In this document: positions 7,313 through 15,772 of the stretch, piece after piece
Layout: every line of letters begins with the position of its first letter
How positions within the stretch are numbered: position 1 is the first letter of the stretch
DNA from: Pseudalkalibacillus hwajinpoensis
GTDB taxonomy: Bacteria; Bacillota; Bacilli; Bacillales; Guptibacillaceae
Direction of reading: 5' to 3'
Assembly: GCF_015234585.1 (NCBI RefSeq)
Contig: NZ_JADFCM010000008.1
Location: 248,001 to 312,000, forward strand
DNA: 64,000 nucleotides
Notes under the pieces: generated by a model
Databases searched by the model: none
Told to the model about the DNA's origin: nothing
The model's input: the letters and a program-made list of their open reading frames with translations, nothing else
Made by a program: the position numbers and the translations under genes

Positions 7313-8365
7313 ATGTCAAAGAAAGTTGAGCCGACGGCAAATAAAATAGAAGATCAGCTAGCTGTTCAATCTCGACCTGTCACGGCAATGCTTATTCTAG
7401 TTGCCGGAAGTGCGGCCCTCATTCTGAGTCTTGGACTATCAATCGCGCTTGGAGCAGCAGATATAAAGTTAATGACAGTCTGGCAGGCGATTTTTCAATT
7501 TGATCCAACCTCAACAGAACATTCGATCATTCGCGAATTTCGAATGCCGCGTTCAGTTGCTGACATATTAATTGGAGCAAGTTTTGCTGTTGCTGGCGCC
7601 ATCATGCAAGGGGTAACGCGAAATCCTCTTGCTGACTCAGGGTTACTAGGTTTAAATGCAGGAGCAACATTGATGATTGCGCTTAGCTTTGCCTTTTTTC
7701 CGGGTTTATCTTATAACAATTTGATGCTGTTTTCCTTTATTGGTGCTGGTATTGGGGCTGGACTAGTGTTTGGTATCGGTTCCTTATCAAGAAATGGTCT
7801 CTCGCCTGTCCGGCTTGTGCTTGCAGGGGCTGCTGTGAGTGCTCTCTTTACTGCAGTGAGTGAAGGAGTCGCTATTCATTTTCAGCTATCCCAGGATCTT
7901 GCCTTCTGGTTTGCCGGAGGAACGGCTGGTTTGAAGTGGCCACAAATTCAGATTCTATTGCCGTGGATCATTGTAGCTCTCATTGTAGCGCTATTTCTTT
8001 CCAAATCGATTTCGTTACTTAGTCTTGGAGAAGATGTTGCTGTAGGTCTTGGTCAGCGTACAAAATTAATAAAAGCTCTAGCAGCAATTGTTGTACTAGT
8101 GTTAGCAGGTGCTGCCGTGTCAGCTGTAGGTCCAATAGGGTTCGTAGGACTAGTAATACCACATATAGCAAGGTTTCTTGTTGGTGTTGATTATCGCTGG
8201 ATTGTCCCATGCTCAGCCGTTCTTGGAGGACTTTTGATGATTGTTGCCGATATGGGAGCAAGAATGGTTAATGCACCATATGAAACGCCAATCGGAGCGA
8301 TATTTGCTCTTATCGGTGTTCCTTTCTTCCTCTTTGTAGCGAGACGCGAAGGGAGGGAACTATAG
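7313..8365 (+). CDS. fhuB: Iron-siderophore ABC transporter permease (FhuB type)
   Basis: A 350-residue FecCD-family permease with many hydrophobic segments starting near residue 24. Family hallmarks are RMPRSVADILIGASFAVAGAIMQG (residues about 77-100, split here by its glycines), TRNPLADSGLLGLNAGA, and GPIGFVGLVIPHIARFLVG, which contains the loop contacting the ATPase. AAGGAG precedes the ATG. Its stop overlaps the GTG start of the next permease by one base, indicating translational coupling; the two form the transmembrane heterodimer. Confidence 0.9.
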   Translation: MSKKVEPTANKIEDQLAVQSRPVTAMLILVAGSAALILSLGLSIALGAADIKLMTVWQAIFQFDPTSTEHSIIREFRMPRSVADILIGASFAVAGAIMQGVTRNPLADSGLLGLNAGATLMIALSFAFFPGLSYNNLMLFSFIGAGIGAGLVFGIGSLSRNGLSPVRLVLAGAAVSALFTAVSEGVAIHFQLSQDLAFWFAGGTAGLKWPQIQILLPWIIVALIVALFLSKSISLLSLGEDVAVGLGQRTKLIKALAAIVVLVLAGAAVSAVGPIGFVGLVIPHIARFLVGVDYRWIVPCSAVLGGLLMIVADMGARMVNAPYETPIGAIFALIGVPFFLFVARREGREL

Positions 8366-9399
8366 TGGATTTAGATTCTTTATTTGACGTCCAGCGGAAA
8401 CGTAATCGGCGTCGGTATTTCATTATGGCGATTTTTCTTATATTGATCGTTATCACCTTTTTAATTAGCTTGAATACTGGATTAACGAAATTAAGTCCTC
8501 TTGAAGTATTGAACACGTTAGTTGGAAATGGAACAGAGCAACAATCGTTGATTCTATTTGAATTTCGCTTACCCAGAATTGTGATTGCTGTTCTCGTCGG
8601 TGCTGGTCTTGCCATTTCAGGCTGTATCCTTCAAGGAATCTCTCGTAATGCCCTTGCAGATCCGGGGATCCTTGGAATCAATAGCGGAGCAGCCTTAATG
8701 GTCGTGATTTTCATTTCTTTCTTCCCAAAAACAACGGATGCACCCATTCTACTCATGCCGTTTCTTGCATTAATTGGTGGATGTGCAACGGCCATCATCA
8801 TTTATGCCCTTTCTTATAGTAAAAGAGAAGGGTTGATGCCCCAGCGGTTAATTCTAAATGGAATTGCCATCGCCGCGGGTATTGGTGCCCTTATTACAAT
8901 CTTAACGCTGCGAATGGATCCATTCGATTACCAATTCATTGCCATTTGGCTTGCCGGTAAGATCTGGGGAACGACGTGGGTTCATGTTCTGACGTTACTG
9001 CCGTGGATTATCATTTTATTTACGTTCATATTCTATAAAGCGAGGACGCTAGATGGATTAACTTTTGGTGAGAAGCTTGCGACCGGAATGGGTGTGAAAG
9101 TAGAGAAAGAGCGTTTCTTGCTCCTAGGTGCTTCTGTTGCACTTGCATCTGCTTGCGTCTCAGTTAGTGGCGGAATTGGTTTCGTTGGTCTTGTTGGCCC
9201 ACATCTTGCTCGACAATTAGTCGGAAATGATCACCGATTCCTATTGCCGTTGTCGGCTCTTGCTGGTGGACTTGTTCTTTTAGTAGCTGATACGATTGGT
9301 CGAACGATTCTCGCACCATCTGAAATTCATGCCGGTATTATGGTTGCGATTATAGGAGCTCCATACTTTTTATATTTACTTGCTAGAGCAAAAGCTTAG
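8365..9399 (+). CDS. fhuG: Iron-siderophore ABC transporter permease (FhuG type)
   Basis: 344 residues from GTG 8365 (TAGTG overlap with fhuB, SD GGGAGG). A second FecCD permease: RLPRIVIAVLVGAGLAISG, SRNALADPGILGINSGA and GGIGFVGLVGPHLARQLVG are the paralogous counterparts of the fhuB motifs. It pairs with FhuB in the membrane to pass the ferric siderophore. The next gene starts 12 bases downstream, so the operon continues without a terminator. Confidence 0.9.
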   Translation: MDLDSLFDVQRKRNRRRYFIMAIFLILIVITFLISLNTGLTKLSPLEVLNTLVGNGTEQQSLILFEFRLPRIVIAVLVGAGLAISGCILQGISRNALADPGILGINSGAALMVVIFISFFPKTTDAPILLMPFLALIGGCATAIIIYALSYSKREGLMPQRLILNGIAIAAGIGALITILTLRMDPFDYQFIAIWLAGKIWGTTWVHVLTLLPWIIILFTFIFYKARTLDGLTFGEKLATGMGVKVEKERFLLLGASVALASACVSVSGGIGFVGLVGPHLARQLVGNDHRFLLPLSALAGGLVLLVADTIGRTILAPSEIHAGIMVAIIGAPYFLYLLARAKA

Positions 9400-9411
9400 G
9401 AGGCGAACGAT

Positions 9412-10413
9412 GTGAAGAATGAAATATATGACGTGACGATCATTGGCGGAGGGCCTATTGGCTTATTTACAGCTTTTTATAGCGGTATGCGCGAGCTTAA
9501 GACGAAAGTCATTGAATACCTTCCGCAAGTTGGTGGGAAAGTGACCTACTTCTATCCAGAGAAAATTCTACGAGACATTGGAGCGATTCCTGGCGTCTCC
9601 GGAGCTGATTTGATTAAGCAGCTTGAAGAACAGGCGAGCACATTTGATCCAACAATGGTGTTTGGGGAACGAGTAGACGATCTTGAGCGAGAAGAGGACG
9701 GAACCTATATTTTAACGAGTCATAATGGAGAAAAGCATTACACTCGGACCGTTATTTTAGCTATTGGACATGGGACGCTTGGGGTGAAAAAGCTTCCAGT
9801 TGATGGCGCAGAGCATTTTGAAGGGAAGAACCTTTATTATGCAGTGGATCGTGTGGAAAGCTTCAGAGGTAAGCACGTTCTGATTTCTGGAGGAGGCGAT
9901 TCGGCGATCGATTGGGCGAATCGGCTTGAACCAATTGCAGATAAAGTAACGATCGTTCATCGCAGAGAGGCTTTTACTGGTCATGAAAGTAGTATTACAG
10001 AGATGAATAATTCGGAAACGCACATCAAATGTTCGTGCTATGTATCTGACGTGATTGGTAAGGAGCGTATTGATAAGGTTGTTCTTACTCATGTCGACAC
10101 AGGTGAAAAAGAAGTAGTTGAAATCGATGCCCTCCTTGTTAATCATGGATTTAATCTCGACTTAGGCGGCATCCAAAACTGGGGAATGACGATGAACGAA
10201 GGAAAAGTCGTTACGGATGCAAAAATGGAAACGAGTATACCAGGTGTTTTCGCAGTAGGGGATATCGTCACATATCCCCATCGTTTAACGCTCATAGCAG
10301 GTGGTCTTGCGGAAGGACCTAAAGCGTTAAATAGTGCAAAAGCCTTTCTTGATCCTGAGGCAGAAGCCATGGCGATGTATTCTACGCATCATAAGGATTT
10401 TGTAGAAGTATAA
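9412..10413 (+). CDS. Ferredoxin/flavodoxin-NADP+ reductase, thioredoxin reductase-like (YcgT/YumC type)
   Basis: 333 residues from GTG 9412 after AGGAGG. FAD-binding Rossmann motif VTIIGGGPIGLFTAFY at the N terminus, an NADPH-binding site HVLISGGGDSAIDWANR near residue 165, and the C-terminal FAD segment FAVGDIVTYPHR. The redox-active CxxC of true thioredoxin reductases is absent, as expected for type-2 FNRs of Bacillus. It sits between permease and ATPase genes of the uptake operon, so it probably supplies electrons for reductive release of iron from the imported siderophore; that role is inferred from context. Confidence 0.9.
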   Translation: MKNEIYDVTIIGGGPIGLFTAFYSGMRELKTKVIEYLPQVGGKVTYFYPEKILRDIGAIPGVSGADLIKQLEEQASTFDPTMVFGERVDDLEREEDGTYILTSHNGEKHYTRTVILAIGHGTLGVKKLPVDGAEHFEGKNLYYAVDRVESFRGKHVLISGGGDSAIDWANRLEPIADKVTIVHRREAFTGHESSITEMNNSETHIKCSCYVSDVIGKERIDKVVLTHVDTGEKEVVEIDALLVNHGFNLDLGGIQNWGMTMNEGKVVTDAKMETSIPGVFAVGDIVTYPHRLTLIAGGLAEGPKALNSAKAFLDPEAEAMAMYSTHHKDFVEV

Positions 10414-10428
10414 GCGAAAGGAGTGAGT

Positions 10429-11238
10429 GTGGTGATTCAAACAGAAGATCTTAAGATCGGTTATCAGGAAAACATCATTGTAGATCAGCTGAATTTATCC
10501 ATACCTGAAGGAGAGATTACGGCTCTTGTTGGAGCGAATGGATCAGGAAAGTCGACCATTCTCAAAACGCTATCTCGATTAATGAAGCCAAAAAGTGGAA
10601 CGGTTTACCTTGATGGACGTGCTATTCATGAGCAGAAAACGCGGGACCTTGCGAAGGAGTTAGCGATCCTTCCTCAAAACCCCACGGCTCCAGAAGGGCT
10701 AACAGTTCTAGAACTTGTCACATACGGGCGCTTTCCACATCAGAAAGGACTAAAAGCTCTTACGTTAGAAGATAAAGAAAAAATTGCCTGGGCGATTGAA
10801 ATGACTGGAATTGGAGAGTTTGCCAACCGCCCGATTGACCAGCTTTCTGGTGGCCAGCGCCAGCGCGCCTGGATTGCGATGGCGCTCGCTCAGGATACGA
10901 AAATTCTTTTTCTAGATGAGCCAACCACTTTTCTTGATATGGCCCATCAGCTTGAAGTGCTTGAACTTCTTCAAAAGTTAAATATTCAAGAAAACCGGAC
11001 GATAGTCATGGTCGTTCATGATCTAAATCATGCCAGCCGCTACGCTGGTCATATGGTGGCGATCAAAAAAGGGAAAGTGAAGAAAACGGGCACTCCGCTT
11101 GAAGTGATGAAATCTGATGTATTAGAAGATGTGTTTGGTGTTCGAAGTGATATCATTTACGATCCTCGTTCTGGCCAGCCGCTATGTTTGCCTTATGGAT
11201 TATGTAACGAACTAAGTTATGCTGCTGTGAATGAATGA
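10429..11238 (+). CDS. fhuC: Iron-siderophore ABC transporter ATP-binding protein (FhuC type)
   Basis: About 269 residues. GTG codons at 10423, 10429 and 10432 are in frame; AAAGGAG occupies 10417-10423, so 10429 or 10432 is the likely start. Walker A GANGSGKST, Q-loop ILPQNP, signature LSGGQRQRAWIAMALAQ, Walker B ILFLDEP and switch histidine VVHDLNH are all intact. It energises the FhuBG permease. It is the last gene of the operon and is followed by a terminator. Confidence 0.92.
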   Translation: MVIQTEDLKIGYQENIIVDQLNLSIPEGEITALVGANGSGKSTILKTLSRLMKPKSGTVYLDGRAIHEQKTRDLAKELAILPQNPTAPEGLTVLELVTYGRFPHQKGLKALTLEDKEKIAWAIEMTGIGEFANRPIDQLSGGQRQRAWIAMALAQDTKILFLDEPTTFLDMAHQLEVLELLQKLNIQENRTIVMVVHDLNHASRYAGHMVAIKKGKVKKTGTPLEVMKSDVLEDVFGVRSDIIYDPRSGQPLCLPYGLCNELSYAAVNE

Positions 11239-11239
11239 G

Positions 11240-11267
11240 CCTGTCCTATTATGGGGCAGGTTTTTTT
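11240..11267 (+). terminator. Terminator of the siderophore operon
   Basis: 7-bp stem CCTGTCC with GGGGCAGG (one G-U) followed by seven T residues. Confidence 0.8.
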
Positions 11268-11398
11268 GATGAGAGACGGAAGGTTTTTCTGATAAGAAGG
11301 ATCAGTTTCTTGTCTGGCGAATGCCTATAGTCATGGAGTTGGGCTGGGGAATACTTTTGTTTCATTATCCATTATTTTTATTCACCGGAGGGATATTC

Positions 11399-11827
11399 TT
11401 GATTAAAGAAATGAAAACGAAGGAACAGTGGCTTGATGCCTATCAGATTATGAAGGAGCTTAGGTCGCATTTGGATGAGAAAGAGTATCTCGCTTTAGTG
11501 GAAGAAGCTCAACGTAAGGATATGTACCGACTTTTTGCTCTTTATGATGGAAATGAAATCGTCGCGGTGACGGGATTCAAGCCGATGATTACACTTTACT
11601 ACGGACGATTCGTTTGGGTATGTGATCTTGTCACTAGTGAACAACACCGTTCGAAAGGGCACGGTGAAAAGCTGCTATCTTTTGTTGAAGAGTGGGCAAT
11701 TGAAAATGGATATGGGGCGGTGGCTCTTTCTTCAGGCGTTGCTAAAAAGGAGGCTCATCGCTTTTATCAAGAAAAGATGGCGTATGATCAGGTAAGCTAT
11801 GTGTTTAAAAAGGTATTGAAGTCGTAA
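11399..11827 (+). CDS. GNAT-family N-acetyltransferase
   Basis: About 142 residues from TTG 11399, which follows GGAGGG by six bases; an earlier in-frame ATG at 11321 would add a stretch unlike the family. The GNAT fold is recognisable from [29 protein letters not shown]: a beta-strand, then the acetyl-CoA pyrophosphate loop (here Q-H-R-S-K-G-H-G), then helix alpha3, and C-terminal [19 protein letters not shown]. Cytoplasmic acetyl-CoA dependent transferase of unknown substrate, in a single-gene unit. Confidence 0.85.
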   Translation: MIKEMKTKEQWLDAYQIMKELRSHLDEKEYLALVEEAQRKDMYRLFALYDGNEIVAVTGFKPMITLYYGRFVWVCDLVTSEQHRSKGHGEKLLSFVEEWAIENGYGAVALSSGVAKKEAHRFYQEKMAYDQVSYVFKKVLKS

Positions 11828-11901
11828 AGTCAGATCTTAGTAGATTTGTTTCACCGAATGCTATACTTGGTTAGAAGACAAATGAAGGATGTGGCGAAGG
11901 C

Positions 11902-12867
11902 GTGAGAAGACTAGGAAAAACAAATTATGAGATTTCTCCGATCGGTCTCGGAACGTGGCAATTTAGTCAAGGGAGCGGCTTAATTGGAAGCTACTTCTCT
12001 ACGATTTCAGAAGCCGATATGGACGCGATTGTGAAGATGAGCTTAGACGGCGGGATTAACTGGTTCGATACAGCGGAAGCTTACGGAAAGGGAAAGTCAG
12101 AAGAAGCCCTGGCTGGAGCGTTAAATCGTCTTGGAATAAAAGAAGAAGAAGCGCTAATTGCGACAAAGTGGTGGCCGCTCTTGCGTACAGCAGGATCGAT
12201 TACAGGAACAATTCAAAAACGAAAAGACGCATTAAAGGGGCGGCGTATTGACCTTCATCAAGTGCATCAACCGTTTTCCTTTTCTTCGCCAGAAAAGGAG
12301 ATGAAACAAATGGCCTCGCTCGTTAAAGAGGGTCATATTGGCGCTGTTGGTGTCAGTAACTTTAATCGCGATAAAATGGATCGTGCAATTCAAGAGTTGA
12401 ACCGTCACGGGGCAAGCCTTACTTCCAACCAAATGAAGTATAGCTTACTCGATAGAAGAATTGAAACGAACGGTGTACTCGATCTTGCGAAGCAAAACGG
12501 TGTGACGATCATTGCCTATTCTCCACTTGAACAGGGAATCTTAACTGGAAAGTTCCATGATAATCCCGACTTAGCGGCAAACCTTTCAGGACCGAGAAAG
12601 CATATGTCCCAGTTTAAACCACAGGGATTAGCTAGAACGCTGCCACTTATTAATGTGTTAAAAGAGATTGGGAATGCTTATGGAATTGGAGCAGGCCAGG
12701 TGGCGTTAAACTGGCTCGTTCATTTCCATGGGGACACGGTTGTAGCGATCCCAGGCGCTTCGAAATTAAAGCATGCAGAAGATAATGTGAAAGTGCTAGG
12801 ATTTAAGCTTACACAAGATGAGATGAAGAAAATTGATGAAGAGTCAAGAAAAGTTGCGAAGATGTAA
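11902..12867 (+). CDS. Aldo/keto reductase
   Basis: 321 residues from GTG 11902. AKR signature GGINWFDTAEAYGKGKSEE holds the catalytic Asp and Tyr; the Lys is in IATKWWP and the His in LHQVHQP. C-terminal PGASKLKHAEDNVKVL is the NADPH-binding end. TIM-barrel NADPH-dependent reductase of aldehydes or sugars; closest in style to the YhdN/IolS-like bacterial AKRs. Substrate not deducible; it stands alone with its own terminator. Confidence 0.9.
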   Translation: MRRLGKTNYEISPIGLGTWQFSQGSGLIGSYFSTISEADMDAIVKMSLDGGINWFDTAEAYGKGKSEEALAGALNRLGIKEEEALIATKWWPLLRTAGSITGTIQKRKDALKGRRIDLHQVHQPFSFSSPEKEMKQMASLVKEGHIGAVGVSNFNRDKMDRAIQELNRHGASLTSNQMKYSLLDRRIETNGVLDLAKQNGVTIIAYSPLEQGILTGKFHDNPDLAANLSGPRKHMSQFKPQGLARTLPLINVLKEIGNAYGIGAGQVALNWLVHFHGDTVVAIPGASKLKHAEDNVKVLGFKLTQDEMKKIDEESRKVAKM

Positions 12868-12878
12868 AAGGAATATGT

Positions 12879-12910
12879 AAAAGCCGCACTCAAAGTTGGG
12901 TGCGGCTTTT
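12879..12910. terminator. Bidirectional terminator
   Basis: 11-bp perfect stem AAAAGCCGCAC with GTGCGGCTTTT between convergent genes. Confidence 0.9.
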
Positions 12911-12916
12911 AGTCGA

Positions 12917-13768
12917 TTAAATTTTTTCGACTAATTCAAATCCGATATAATCCAGAGCGGATTCAAGATTTTGCACGGTTTTAAAACGAGGAAGCTGTTC
13001 ATTCGCTACTTCTTGTTGGGCGATTGAAGGTGTAACTCCTGTAATGATTGTTTCAATTCCCATCAGTTGTATAGATTGAAAGAGATCGCCAAGAATTGTT
13101 GGGAAATACCCATCTACAATTTTTAAGCCTGATAAATCAACGATAAAATAATCAATTTGGTTACTTGCCCCATATTGAAGGACTTGTTTAATAATGTTCT
13201 CCGCTCTTCTCTCATCAATCACCCCTTGCAAGGTTAATATAGAGATTCCTTTTGTGATTGGAACAATAGGTACGCTTAAGAAATCCATATTATACTTCGT
13301 TTGATCAAGTTCAATCATGTACGAAAGAATTTCAGCCATTGATTTTAAATAAGTAATATCCTCTTCATTGAATACCTTCTCTTCTTTATCCATCACGCAA
13401 AGCGTGCCAAAAATCTTTCCGTTCGTATCTGTTAGTGAAACACCGAGAAATCCTTTTACCTTTAGTTGTGAAGTTACTTCTAGCTGTCTCGTGAATTCAT
13501 CATGTGCTAAGTTAGCTGTATGCATGACGCTTTTTTCATTATTAATAATCAACCGACAGTATGTACCACTATACTCCACAGCGTATCCTTCAGGAATGAT
13601 TTCTTCCTTTTCATTGTAAGAGCTTACAACGGTCATTGCATTGTTACCGCGTTTGGTTACATAAGCGGTATTTACGTTTAAACGGTCACTTATCAATTTA
13701 AATAATCGTTTGGATGCGGTTTTAAGTGAATAAAACTCTGTAGAGTCTAAATTGTATTCATTCTGCAT
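12917..13768 (-). CDS. GAF-STAS protein, stressosome (RsbR)-like
   Basis: 283 residues: an N-terminal GAF domain (about 15-150; GTLCVMDKEEKVFNEEDITYL closes it) and a C-terminal STAS domain (about 165-275; VPIVPITKGISILTLQG, VDLSGLKIVDGYF, GVTPSIAQQ). The arrangement, sensor plus RsbR-type STAS, is that of stressosome components that gate sigma-B or related signalling. The residues that align with the phosphorylated Ser/Thr sites of RsbS and RsbR (V-D-S/T and A-Q-T) are Gly and Gln here, so it probably cannot be phosphorylated at the usual positions. Monocistronic. Confidence 0.82.
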   Translation of the reverse strand: MQNEYNLDSTEFYSLKTASKRLFKLISDRLNVNTAYVTKRGNNAMTVVSSYNEKEEIIPEGYAVEYSGTYCRLIINNEKSVMHTANLAHDEFTRQLEVTSQLKVKGFLGVSLTDTNGKIFGTLCVMDKEEKVFNEEDITYLKSMAEILSYMIELDQTKYNMDFLSVPIVPITKGISILTLQGVIDERRAENIIKQVLQYGASNQIDYFIVDLSGLKIVDGYFPTILGDLFQSIQLMGIETIITGVTPSIAQQEVANEQLPRFKTVQNLESALDYIGFELVEKI

Positions 13769-13908
13769 GGAAAGTTACTCTCCTTATAACGATTATCTGA
13801 GTCGTCGAGTGTCCCTTACATTCTATAATAGAGGTGGGGAGAGGATCAAATTGTTGGAACTTTTCAGTAATCAAAACGTATGACTAGTAACGAAGGGAGA
13901 GAGTGTAT

Positions 13909-14406
13909 ATGAAAGAGCGACCTCGAATAAAAATTGAAAAGTCATTTGTTCAGAAGGGGTTTGATGTTGCAGCCATTACCTTTCTTCTTCTAAGTATTGT
14001 CTACATTTCACTCGAGTGGGGTAGCATACCGAATCAAGTTCCAATCCATTTTAATGCTTCTGGTATAGCGGATAATTGGGGACCAAAGGGTACTATTATT
14101 TTGTTGCCAACGATGGGAGCTTTTCTCTGGGGAGGTCTCACGATCCTTGAGCGCTTTCCTCATAAGTACAATTACATTGTGAAAATTACAGATGGCAATG
14201 CAGCTCTACAATACAGAAGTGCAGTTGTGCTCATGCGCTTTTTGAAAAATACGATTGCGCTATTCTTTTCCTATGTGACGGTAGAAAGTGTACAAATGGC
14301 AAAGGGGATCGAGGAAGGTTTGTCTGGATGGGTGATGCCTCTCTTTCTTACGATGATTTTTGGTGCGATTATTCTCTATATTGTGCATTCTATTAAGTGG
14401 AGATAG
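13909..14406 (+). CDS. DUF1648-type integral membrane protein
   Basis: 165 residues from ATG 13909, eight bases after AAGGGAGA. Four hydrophobic helices. The extracellular loop after helix 1 reads IPNQVPIHFNASGIADNWGPKG, which matches the PxHFNxxGxxDxWG motif of the DUF1648 family. Proteins of this family (for example SdpI relatives in Bacillus) sit in the membrane and some give immunity to toxins, but no toxin gene is adjacent here. Function unknown. Confidence 0.8.
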   Translation: MKERPRIKIEKSFVQKGFDVAAITFLLLSIVYISLEWGSIPNQVPIHFNASGIADNWGPKGTIILLPTMGAFLWGGLTILERFPHKYNYIVKITDGNAALQYRSAVVLMRFLKNTIALFFSYVTVESVQMAKGIEEGLSGWVMPLFLTMIFGAIILYIVHSIKWR

Positions 14407-14638
14407 AGAATAAAAGGAAATACTTCGAATGATGAACAGTAAAGCGCATACAGGGGAAAATCGTGAACAATTTGATGATTTTTCATTAGAATTCCAAAAA
14501 AAATCTGCAGAAATTGAGCTTCCGTGTATGGTATAGTGGAGGAGAAGTTTAAACTAAATACATATGTAAATGTTTCATACACAGTTGTATTGTGAATGGA
14601 CCATTCGTGGGATAAACGAAAGATAAAGGAGCTACGCT

Positions 14639-15583
14639 ATGCTACGCCATGAAGAAGATGTGAAAGTGTTCGCTTTGAACTCAAATCCGGAGTTGGCTCA
14701 AGAAATTGTAGAGACACTTGGGGTTAAAGTTGGAAATTGTTCCGTCAAACGCTTTAGTGACGGTGAAATCCACATGAACGTTGAGGAAAGCATCCGTGGT
14801 TGCGATACATACCTTGTACAATCCATCGCAGGCTCAGGAAACGATTATTTGATGGAGCTCTTAATTATGATTGATGCATTAAAACGAGCATCAGCCAAAA
14901 CCATTAATGTTGTGCTACCGTATTATGGATATGCAAGACAGGATCGAAAGACAGGACCTAGACAGCCGATCACAGCAAAATTGATTGCGAACATGCTAGA
15001 ACGTTCGGGCGCAACGCGCGTGTTAACCATTGATTTGCATGCCAATCAAATTGAAGGATTTTTCAATATCCCAGTTGACCAAGTTTCTGGTATTCCGATC
15101 CTTGCTGAATATTTTGAGAACAAGAATTTAGAAAATGTTGTTGTTGTGGCACCAGACAATAGCAGTGCGCTTCGTGCACGTAAATTAGGGTCAATGCTAG
15201 ATGCGCCAATCGCTTTGATTGATCGCCGTTCTTATGACACGGGAGAACCATCCACTGTGAATGTTATTGGTGATGTTCAAGGGAAAACAGCGATTATTAT
15301 TGATGATATGATTGATACTGGTAGAAACGTTACGTTTACTTCACGTATCCTTGAAGAAAACGGTGTGAAGGACGTCTACGCGACATTTACCCACGCTGTT
15401 CTTTCTGGTCACGCAACGGAAGAAATTGCTGAATCGAACATTAAAGAAGTGGTTGTAACGAATACCATCTCTCTTCCAGATTCAGAAGATCTTGATAAAA
15501 TTAAAGTCCTATCGATTGCTCCGCTACTTGCTGAAGCGATTCGAATCGTTCAGGAAAAGCTTTCGATTAGTCAAATACGCTAA
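14639..15583 (+). CDS. prs: Ribose-phosphate pyrophosphokinase (PRPP synthetase), divergent copy
   Basis: 314 residues, AAAGGAG before ATG 14639. Class I fold is clear: FSDGEIHMNVEESIRGCDTYL, YYGYARQDRK, PITAKLIANMLE, and the ribose-5-phosphate loop IIIDDMIDTGRN. Several sites differ from the canonical Bacillus enzyme as I recall it: PDHGG is PDNSS, DRKARSREP is DRKTGPRQP, the catalytic loop I-D-K-R-R is I-D-R-R-S, and DTAGT is DTGRN. The canonical prs normally follows glmU; this gene is isolated and looks like a paralogue with possibly changed regulation or substrate. Confidence 0.85.
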   Translation: MLRHEEDVKVFALNSNPELAQEIVETLGVKVGNCSVKRFSDGEIHMNVEESIRGCDTYLVQSIAGSGNDYLMELLIMIDALKRASAKTINVVLPYYGYARQDRKTGPRQPITAKLIANMLERSGATRVLTIDLHANQIEGFFNIPVDQVSGIPILAEYFENKNLENVVVVAPDNSSALRARKLGSMLDAPIALIDRRSYDTGEPSTVNVIGDVQGKTAIIIDDMIDTGRNVTFTSRILEENGVKDVYATFTHAVLSGHATEEIAESNIKEVVVTNTISLPDSEDLDKIKVLSIAPLLAEAIRIVQEKLSISQIR

Positions 15584-15591
15584 CATGATGA

Positions 15592-15622
15592 AGGGAACTG
15601 ATGACTCAGTTCTCTTTTTTTA
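15592..15622 (+). terminator. Terminator of the prs-like gene
   Basis: 10-bp stem (15592-15601 with 15606-15615, one G-U), TGAC loop, seven-base T run. Confidence 0.85.
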
Positions 15623-15640
15623 TGGAAATGTTAATGAATG

Positions 15641-15723
15641 TTGTTGATTTTGGTCATCAGAGAGCTGAAAGGTGAGTGAAACTATAATTTCACTCGAATG
15701 AGCCAAAATCGAGGGATCAACAA
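15641..15723. other. Nested inverted-repeat element in the prs-sortase spacer
   Basis: Outer arms TTGTTGAT (15641-15648) and ATCAACAA (15716-15723), then TTTTGG with CCAAAA and CAT with ATG separated by small bulges. They enclose an independent perfect 8-bp hairpin, GAGTGAAA-CTATAA-TTTCACTC (15674-15695). The whole 83 bp can fold into one branched structure. It lacks a T tract and is separate from the prs terminator. It could be a structured RNA, a degenerate MITE or a DNA cruciform; no function is known. Confidence 0.5.
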
Positions 15724-15772
15724 TATAAGCTAACATAGCTATTTTGTTGCGGCACTTCGAATTAGGGGTAAC

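Noticed and set aside
13909..14406. SdpI-type toxin immunity protein
   Set aside because: The DUF1648 domain is shared with SdpI, but no toxin or SdpR-like regulator gene is adjacent, so only the family level is reported.
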